Shown piece by piece: positions 58,587 to 64,000 of a stretch of 64,000 bases of DNA. This DNA comes from Paractinoplanes atraurantiacus. Lineage in GTDB: Bacteria > Actinomycetota > Actinomycetes > Mycobacteriales > Micromonosporaceae. The stretch lies in assembly GCF_900215205.1 (NCBI RefSeq), contig NZ_OBDY01000008.1:186001-250000 (forward strand), read 5' to 3'. Made by a program: the position numbers and the translations under genes. The stretch's first letter is position 1. Every line of letters starts with the position of its first letter. The notes under the pieces are model-generated. The model was given only the letters and a program-made list of their open reading frames with translations, made no database searches and had not been told where the DNA came from.

Positions 58587-59462
58587 ATGAGATCGGCGCC
58601 CGGGCTGCTCGTGGTCATGTCGGTCGCGTCGGCGCAGTCCGGGTCGGCCGTCGCCCGCACCCTCTTCGGCGACCTGGGGCCGGCCGGGGTGCTCACCTGG
58701 CGGATGGGCTTCGCGGCGCTCGTCTTCGCCGTCGTCGTGCGGCCGCCGGTGTGGACGTGGACGAGCGCGGCGTGGCGGGCCGCGGTGCTGCTCGGCGTGT
58801 TCGCGGCCGGGCTGACAATGCTGTCCTACCTGGCGTTGCGGATCGCACCGCAGGGGATCGTGGTGACGGCGTCGTTCGCCGGGCCGCTCGTGCTGGCGCT
58901 GGTGCAGACTCGCCGGGTGAGCGACCTGCTGTGGGCGCTGACCGCTGCCGGGGGAGTCGCGCTGCTCGGGTTGCGGGCCGGCGCCGACGTGCCGGCGGCG
59001 GGGTTGCTGCTCGCGCTCGCGGCGGGCGTGTGCGGGGCCGGCTACATCGTCTTCAGCGCGCGGCTCGGCGGGGCGGGATCCGGAGTGGGCGGGCTGGCGG
59101 TGTCGTTCGCGGTGGCGGCTCTGCTGGTGCTGCCGTTCGGCTTCGGCGGCGCGGTTCGGGCGTTCGGTGAATCTCGGCTGCTCGGCGGGGCTGTCATTGT
59201 CGCTCTGTTGGCGGGCGTCATCCCGTACACACTCGAAATGATCGCCTTGAGAAGGCTGCCGACGCGGATCTTCGGGGTGTTGATGAGCCTGCAACCGGCG
59301 GGCGCCGCGGTGGCCGGTCTGCTGATTCTGGGCCAGCGGCTCGGCCCGCTCCCGATCGTGGCATTGACGCTGGTCAGCCTGGCGGGATTCGCTCTTGTGC
59401 GTGGCGGTTACGATGCGCCGTCGGCGCACAGCCGGCGCACAGACTCGAGCCCTCAGGTGTAG
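58587..59462 (+). CDS. EamA-type (DMT superfamily) transporter
   Basis: 291 residues with about ten hydrophobic helices in two halves, as in EamA/RhaT exporters. The first half includes FGDLGPAGVLTWRMGFAALV and the second IPYTLEMIALRRLPTRIFGV with PAGAAVAGLLILGQRLG, the conserved end of the family. It probably exports amino acids or other small metabolites from the cytoplasm. ATG 58587. The next gene begins 4 nt after its stop, so the two may be co-transcribed. Confidence 0.9.
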   Translation: MRSAPGLLVVMSVASAQSGSAVARTLFGDLGPAGVLTWRMGFAALVFAVVVRPPVWTWTSAAWRAAVLLGVFAAGLTMLSYLALRIAPQGIVVTASFAGPLVLALVQTRRVSDLLWALTAAGGVALLGLRAGADVPAAGLLLALAAGVCGAGYIVFSARLGGAGSGVGGLAVSFAVAALLVLPFGFGGAVRAFGESRLLGGAVIVALLAGVIPYTLEMIALRRLPTRIFGVLMSLQPAGAAVAGLLILGQRLGPLPIVALTLVSLAGFALVRGGYDAPSAHSRRTDSSPQV

Positions 59463-59466
59463 CCCC

Positions 59467-61758
59467 ATGACCACGCTGTTGCAGGACCCGCCCCGGGCGT
59501 CCCCGGCCCCGGCGGACAAGCCCCGCATGACCGTGCTGCGGCGGGTGCTGCCCTGGATCCTCCCGGCGGCCGCGGCCTTCGGCGCGCTCCTCTGGCTCGA
59601 CACGCCGGCCCCGCAGATCGCGGTCTACGCCGCCTGTTTCGCGGTCGCGGTCGTGCTGCCGGGCACGCTGGTGCTGCGCGCGCTGTACGGCAGCCGCGGC
59701 AACTGGCCCGAGGATCTCGGACTGGGCGCGGCGGCCGGGCTCGTCGTGCAGCTGATCGGCTGGGCGCTGACCGCGGCGACCGGCGCCGGACTGCTGCTGC
59801 CGATCTGGCTGGGGCTGGTCGTGCTGCTCTTCGTGGCCGTGCCCGGGCTGCGCCGGCACTGGCGGATCGACGAGCCGCGCCCGCTACCCCTGGCCTGGTC
59901 GTGGGGCATGTCGGTGGTGCTGCTCCTGGTCGTGCTCGCCGGGGTGACGAACCTCCGCACGATCCCGCTGCCGCCGACGACGTTCGAGATCTACCAGGAC
60001 ATCTACTACCACCTCGCGCTGGTGCACGAGATGGCCCGCACGATCCCGTTCCACGCGCCCCAGGTGGACGGCGAGACGCTGCGGTACCACTACCTGTCCG
60101 ACGCCGACATGGCGTCGGCCTCGGCGCTCACCGGCATCTCGCCGGTCACCGTCTATCTGCGACTCTGGTTCATGCCGATCGTGGGCACGGCCGCCTTCGT
60201 CTTCGCGGCGCTGGCCCGCACGGTGAGCGGCCGCTGGTGGGCCGCTCCGGTCGCGGCGGCCGCGGTCGTCGCCGGCCGGGCCATGCTCGCGAACGGCGCG
60301 GTCATGCCGTTCGGCAGCGGCCTGCCGGTCATGATCATCAGCCCGTCGCAGACGTACGTGGTGCCGCTCATCGCCCTTTTCACGCTGATCGCGGTCGAGG
60401 CGCTGCGCGGGCGGCCGCTGCGCTGGATGTGGGCGGCGCTGCCGCTGCTCGCCGTGGCCTGCGCCGGGTCGAAGTCGAGCGCGCTGCCGCCGCTGGTGGC
60501 CGGTGCCGGGCTGGCCGGGATCGCGCTGTTGGTCAAGCAGCGGCGCGTGCCGTGGACGGCCGCCGGGCTGCTGGCCGCGGCCGGGTTCGGCATGGTCGCC
60601 GGTCTGAAGCTGTTCGCCGGCGGGGGAGCGGGCACCCTGCAACTGCAGTTGCTGAGCACGCTGCGGCGGATGCCCCCGTACGAGCGGACGATCGGCTCCG
60701 GCGACGGCATCGAGCTCGGTGGCCTGGTGCCGGACGGTGTCGCCCACGCCGGGACGGCCGGGCGGCTCTTCGTCGCCTTCGTCGTGCTGTGGTGGGTGGT
60801 GTCGCAGGCGCCGCGCCTGCTCGGCCTGGTCCTGCGGCCGCGCGAGTTCGACGCCGCCTGGTGGCTGCTCGGCGGGATCGTGCTGGCCGGTGTCGGCGCG
60901 GTCTGGGTCTTCTGGCACCCGTCGTCCAGCCAGATCTACTTCTTCGCCGGCACCGCGCCGTTCGGGGCGATGCTGACCGTCTGCGCCCTGGCCGAACGGG
61001 CCGACCGCTTCCGGGCGGCAGTGGTGGGGGCGGCGCTGGCCGCCGCGGCCTGGGCCGTGGTGGTGCCGCAGATCCAGGGGCCGGCCCGGAACAACTTCGC
61101 GGGGTGGGGCAAGGCGCTGGCCGAGCCGTTCCTGATTACGGCGGTGGCCGGGGTGGTGGCGGCCGCGATCGCGGTGGCGATCTGGCGTAAAAGGGCTTTG
61201 GTGGCGATGCCGGCGGCGCTGATCGCCGCGGTCGTCGGGGCCGGTGTGGCCGGCGGGGTGAGCTATCAGCTGGCCAGCTTGAATGATCCGGGGCCGAAGG
61301 CGCGGCCGGCGGTGGCGGTGACCGCGGGCGAGATGCGGGCCGCGCTCTGGCTCGGCGAGCACTCCGGCCAGGACGACCTGGTCGCCACGAACGTGCACTG
61401 CGTCCCGCTCAACGCCGAGAAATGCAACGCCCGCGCCTTCTGGGTGGCCGGCCTCAGCGGGCGCCGCATGCTGATCGAAAGCTGGGGCTACTCGGACTCG
61501 GCGGTGGCCGCGCACGGGAAGAACGGGCTCGCGTACTACTTCCAGCCCGCGCCCGACCCGGAGGTCTACGAGCTGAACCAGCGCGCCTTCGCCCGCGGCG
61601 ACGCGGCCGACATCCGCCGGCTGCGCGACGAGCACGGCGTCAGGTGGCTCTTCGCCGACAACCGGGCCGGGCCGGTCTCGCCGGCGCTGGCCCGGCTCGC
61701 CGACATCCGCTTCCAGGACGGCGCGGCCACGGTCTACGAGATCAGGCCCGGCGCCTGA
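59467..61758 (+). CDS. Large polytopic membrane protein (possible glycosyltransferase-like)
   Basis: 763 residues with at least ten membrane helices. An early extracytoplasmic segment (IYQDIYYHLALVHEMARTIP with HYHYLSDAD-like histidines) resembles the GT-C fold of lipid-linked sugar transferases or DUF6541-like proteins. The C-terminal ~150 residues form a soluble domain (DDLVATNVHCVPLNAEKCNA, GVRWLFADNRAG) such as is found at the end of such enzymes. It probably adds sugars to cell-surface glycans, which is inference. ATG 59467 is chosen; an upstream frame to 59395 overlaps the transporter gene. Confidence 0.75.
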   Translation: MTTLLQDPPRASPAPADKPRMTVLRRVLPWILPAAAAFGALLWLDTPAPQIAVYAACFAVAVVLPGTLVLRALYGSRGNWPEDLGLGAAAGLVVQLIGWALTAATGAGLLLPIWLGLVVLLFVAVPGLRRHWRIDEPRPLPLAWSWGMSVVLLLVVLAGVTNLRTIPLPPTTFEIYQDIYYHLALVHEMARTIPFHAPQVDGETLRYHYLSDADMASASALTGISPVTVYLRLWFMPIVGTAAFVFAALARTVSGRWWAAPVAAAAVVAGRAMLANGAVMPFGSGLPVMIISPSQTYVVPLIALFTLIAVEALRGRPLRWMWAALPLLAVACAGSKSSALPPLVAGAGLAGIALLVKQRRVPWTAAGLLAAAGFGMVAGLKLFAGGGAGTLQLQLLSTLRRMPPYERTIGSGDGIELGGLVPDGVAHAGTAGRLFVAFVVLWWVVSQAPRLLGLVLRPREFDAAWWLLGGIVLAGVGAVWVFWHPSSSQIYFFAGTAPFGAMLTVCALAERADRFRAAVVGAALAAAAWAVVVPQIQGPARNNFAGWGKALAEPFLITAVAGVVAAAIAVAIWRKRALVAMPAALIAAVVGAGVAGGVSYQLASLNDPGPKARPAVAVTAGEMRAALWLGEHSGQDDLVATNVHCVPLNAEKCNARAFWVAGLSGRRMLIESWGYSDSAVAAHGKNGLAYYFQPAPDPEVYELNQRAFARGDAADIRRLRDEHGVRWLFADNRAGPVSPALARLADIRFQDGAATVYEIRPGA

Positions 61759-62334
61759 GCCACAAGCTCGACATCGCGGGGCGTCACCGGGCGCCCGCGC
61801 GTGATGACGACGACGTGGTCCATCCCGTACGACCGCAAGGTGGCGCACCGCGCGGCGAAAGCCGCCATCAGCCGCAGCGTCCGCTGCTCGCCGGCGCCGC
61901 CGATCAGAATTGGCGGCCGGGAGACGGGCGCCGGGTGGGAGAGCGGGCTGTCACCGTTCCAGACGGCGCAGGCCAGCCGCAGCGTCTCCTCGAGCAGTCG
62001 GAAGCGCTCGCCGGCCGGCGGCAGCGGCAGCCCGATCGCCGCCGCCTCGTCCGCCTGGTAGCCGGCGCCGAGACCGAGCCAGGCGCGCCCACCCGAGAGC
62101 ACGTCGAGCGTGGTGACGGTCTTGATCAGCAGGGCCGGCGCCCGGAAGGTCACCGGGCTGACCATCGCCCCGAGCCGGACGCGCGAGGTCACGGCGGAGA
62201 GAAAACAGAGGATCGAGTACGCCTCGAGCATCGGATCCGTGGCCTTCGCGGCAAGGTCGGCCTGGATGAGGTGATCGGCCACCCAGAGCGTGTGCAGGCC
62301 GCAGTCGTCGGCGGCGCGGCCCAGGTCTTTCAGC
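61734..62334 (-). pseudogene. LLM F420/flavin-dependent oxidoreductase, truncated
   Basis: The frame encodes LGRAADDCGLHTLWVADHLI, VTSRVRLGAMVSPVTFRAPA and GGRAWLGLGAGY, but lacks the first ~20 residues of the family. After PILIGGAGEQRTLRLMA it jumps to SYGMDHVVVITRGRPVTP, skipping ~70 residues usually present. The upstream end runs directly into the TetR coding sequence. Length is about 200 codons against ~300 expected. It has lost its promoter and start. Confidence 0.75.
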
Positions 62335-62901
62335 GCCACGGTCACGGTGGCGCAGGTGGCCTTGGCAGCCGGGGTGTCCGAGGCGACGGTGTTCAACTAC
62401 TTCGCGTCGAAGGAGGACCTGTTCTTCGAGCGCCTCGACCGCTACGGCCTCGACCTGGTCGATGCGGTGGCGGCGCGGCCCGCCGGCGAGAGCGCCTTGG
62501 CCGCGTTCCGCCGGCTGCTCCTGGGTTCGGGCGGCCTGCTGGGTCAGGCCGCCGACGATCCTCGCGCTCGCGACCGGCTGCGGACGGTCAACCGGGTCAT
62601 CGCGGACAGTCCAGCGCTGCGGGCGCGTGAGGAGCTTTCCTATATAGGTACGGCCGACGCCTTGGCCGCCCGGCTGCCGGGCGACCCGCTCCAGGCCCGC
62701 GTCGTCGCGCATTCGCTGGTCGCCGTGCAGCGTTCTTTGGTGCAGCACGTCCGCGCGCGCCTTCTGGGCGGTGCCGCCCTTTCCGGCGGCTCCTCATCTG
62801 GTGCGGCGGCCGGTGACCTCGCTTCCGACGTGGCGGCCAAGGGGGAGAAGGCGTTTGCGCTGCTGGAGCGAGGGCTGGGTGACTACGGCATTGCGGCGTA
62901 G
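62335..62901 (+). pseudogene. TetR regulator lacking its N-terminus
   Basis: From 62335 the frame reads ATVTVAQVALAAGVSEATVF, the recognition part of a TetR helix-turn-helix, and continues through FASKEDLFFERLDRYGLDLV to a normal C-terminus (KAFALLERGLGDYGIAA). The first helix, the start codon and the promoter are missing; upstream codons belong to the divergent LLM gene. A GTG at 62290 could start translation but would add unrelated residues. A deletion joining two divergent genes is the simplest reading. Confidence 0.75.
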
Positions 62902-62907
62902 GCGCGG

Positions 62908-63381
62908 TTACGGGGCCACGGCGTAGAGCTCGACCAGGCGGTGACGGGCGGCGGCGAGGCGGTCGCCGGTCACGGCCAGGAAGCGCCGGCTGAGGTCGCG
63001 GGCCAGGCCGGGGTCTTCGGACATGAGCTTGTGGACTCGTACGGCGTCCAGCTCGACCGCCCTCATGTCCTCGGCGACCACGGCGCCGAAGCGCCAGCGG
63101 CACGGTGGCAGCAGCCACGACCAGCCGACCACGGAGCCCGGGCCGAGGCGCTCGATGGTGACGTCGCCGCGGCCGGGGACGAACAGGTCGATCGCGACGG
63201 TTCCGGAGTGGACCAGCCAGAAGCGGTCGGCCGGGCCGTCCTCGCGGCAGAGCCGGTGGCCCGCGGCCCGGTAGACCGGGCGGCCCGCCCACGACAGCCG
63301 GTGCATCCAGTGCACCGGCATGTCGGTCACGAAGTCGTGCAGGGCGAGCAGATCGAAGACGGACAGTGTGGTCATGTCCAC
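62908..63381 (-). CDS. Stand-alone cyclic-nucleotide-binding-domain protein
   Basis: 157 residues of a Crp-type beta-roll (DRFWLVHSGTVAIDLF, ITIERLGPGSVVGWSW in outline: VTIERLGPGSVVGWSWLL) and a final helix. There is no DNA-binding helix-turn-helix, so it is a ligand sensor only. PGRGDVTIERLGPGSVVG fits the phosphate-binding cassette loosely. Start ATG 63381 or 63375. The partner is unknown; the cupin gene lies 49 nt upstream in the same direction. Confidence 0.8.
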   Translation of the reverse strand: MDMTTLSVFDLLALHDFVTDMPVHWMHRLSWAGRPVYRAAGHRLCREDGPADRFWLVHSGTVAIDLFVPGRGDVTIERLGPGSVVGWSWLLPPCRWRFGAVVAEDMRAVELDAVRVHKLMSEDPGLARDLSRRFLAVTGDRLAAARHRLVELYAVAP

Positions 63382-63430
63382 AGACTCGTCCGGCGGGCGG
63401 GCCCTCAGTAGGGCCGAAAGGACCGCCCTG

Positions 63431-64000
63431 TCACACCCGGTCGACCTGGTTGACGCGGCCGACGATCAGCGGGTCGGCCGGGGTGAAGGGCAGCGCCGGC
63501 AGGTCCTCGGGCGCGACGTCGAAGGCGGCCGCGACCGTCTCCGGCCGCAGGGCGCTCAGAGCCGCGCGATATCCGATGTCGCGGGGCATCGGCTGGTCGA
63601 AGAAGATCAGGAAGTGGATGTCGCCCTCGCCGATGTCCTCGATGTGGTGCGGGTACGAGCGCGGGATGAAGTAGACGTCGCCCTCGTGCAGCTCGAAGGT
63701 GTCCCACGTGCCGTCCGGGCTGAGGATGGTCATCCGGCCCGTGCCCTTGGCGATGTAGCCCATCTCGGCCGTCTCCGGGTGCCAGTGCGGTTCCCGCATG
63801 CCGCTGTCGGCGATCTTCAGCGAGTACATGGCGACGTTGTCGAGCACCGGCCAGAACTGCTTGCGGGCGGTCTTGGCCCAGCCCTCGGCCGAGGCGACCG
63901 GGGCCGACATGGCTTCGACGTCGAACTTGAACGGGTCGAGCCGCTGGTCGTCCCGGGTCGGCTCGGGCCGGCGGGCCGCCTCCTGGATGGCGCCGTCGCG
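63431..64000 (-). CDS. Cupin-domain protein, 5' end outside window
   Basis: The frame is open through base 64000, so the N-terminus is missing. The visible cupin has metal ligands in EPHWHPETAEMGYIAKGTG and YFIPRSYPHHIED, the pattern of oxalate-decarboxylase-like bicupins; DPFKFDVEAMSAP before it starts that repeat. The C-terminal PADPLIVGRVNQVDRV is a normal end. An internal ATG at 63910 is unlikely to be the start. It probably precedes the CNBD gene in one operon. Confidence 0.82.
   Translation of the reverse strand, partial: RDGAIQEAARRPEPTRDDQRLDPFKFDVEAMSAPVASAEGWAKTARKQFWPVLDNVAMYSLKIADSGMREPHWHPETAEMGYIAKGTGRMTILSPDGTWDTFELHEGDVYFIPRSYPHHIEDIGEGDIHFLIFFDQPMPRDIGYRAALSALRPETVAAAFDVAPEDLPALPFTPADPLIVGRVNQVDRV

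Noticed and set aside
1..64000. tRNA, rRNA, CRISPR arrays, insertion sequences and attachment sites
   Set aside because: I saw no cloverleaf gene, regularly spaced repeat array, transposase or integrase; the damaged genes carry no visible IS ends.

Overview
The window is 64 kb of very high G+C DNA, with G or C at almost every third codon position, GTG starts, leaderless-looking promoters, large LuxR (LAL-type) regulators, a Tat-exported CBM-bearing glycosidase and an RHS polymorphic toxin. This points to a filamentous actinomycete, most likely Micromonosporaceae (Actinoplanes-like). That placement is inference from style and gene content; no rRNA or marker gene is present.

Layout. 1-8.7 kb: the 3' end of an RHS/YD-repeat polymorphic toxin (Hint domain plus an unrecognised toxin tip), a probable immunity gene and a 1995-residue secreted LamG protein. 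8.9-13.7 kb: an enoyl-CoA hydratase, a membrane protein/isochorismatase-like pair facing a TetR regulator, then a stretch of broken genes. 13.8-20.1 kb: a frameshifted carotenoid hydratase-like gene, a methyltransferase-VOC fusion, an amidohydrolase, an FAD monooxygenase and a quinone reductase. 20.5-25 kb: a GH2 exo-glycosidase behind a LacI-type operator, and a cupin. 25-44.3 kb: a regulator-rich block with four LAL regulators (25.3, 33.8, 36.5, 41.6 kb), an orphan LuxR protein, a GlxA-type regulator killed by an amber codon, two paralogous alpha/beta hydrolases, an LLM flavin enzyme with a lipocalin-like partner, a TetR regulator and a cNMP-binding/thioredoxin-reductase-like fusion. 44.2-51.2 kb: GNAT/MDR pair, unknown genes, a NarL-type two-component system and an ArsR-AHSA1 pair. 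51.5-64 kb: carboxylesterase, SDR with divergent XRE regulator, a second enoyl-CoA hydratase, a lectin-like exported protein, aldo-keto reductase, MarR with divergent NADP reductase, EamA transporter, a large polytopic membrane protein, a deletion-fused LLM/TetR pair, a CNBD protein and a cupin running off the end.

How it works together. Most of the window is accessory: small redox and hydrolase genes each paired with a one-component regulator (TetR, MarR, ArsR, XRE, LuxR), with operators visible between divergent genes. Two regulatory motifs recur: an ~73-nt module (AGCA, TTGCCC-N4-GGGAACA, then RTTGACTG at fixed spacing) before the methyltransferase, the amidohydrolase and one LAL gene; and a 17-bp dyad ATAAGTC-N5-ACTGA upstream of two LuxR regulators and an enoyl-CoA hydratase.

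The region is also decaying. I find about ten broken or chimeric genes: truncated remnants, two single-base frameshifts 0.5 kb apart, an amber codon, a deletion joining two divergent genes, and an amidohydrolase tail copied from an oxidoreductase coding sequence.
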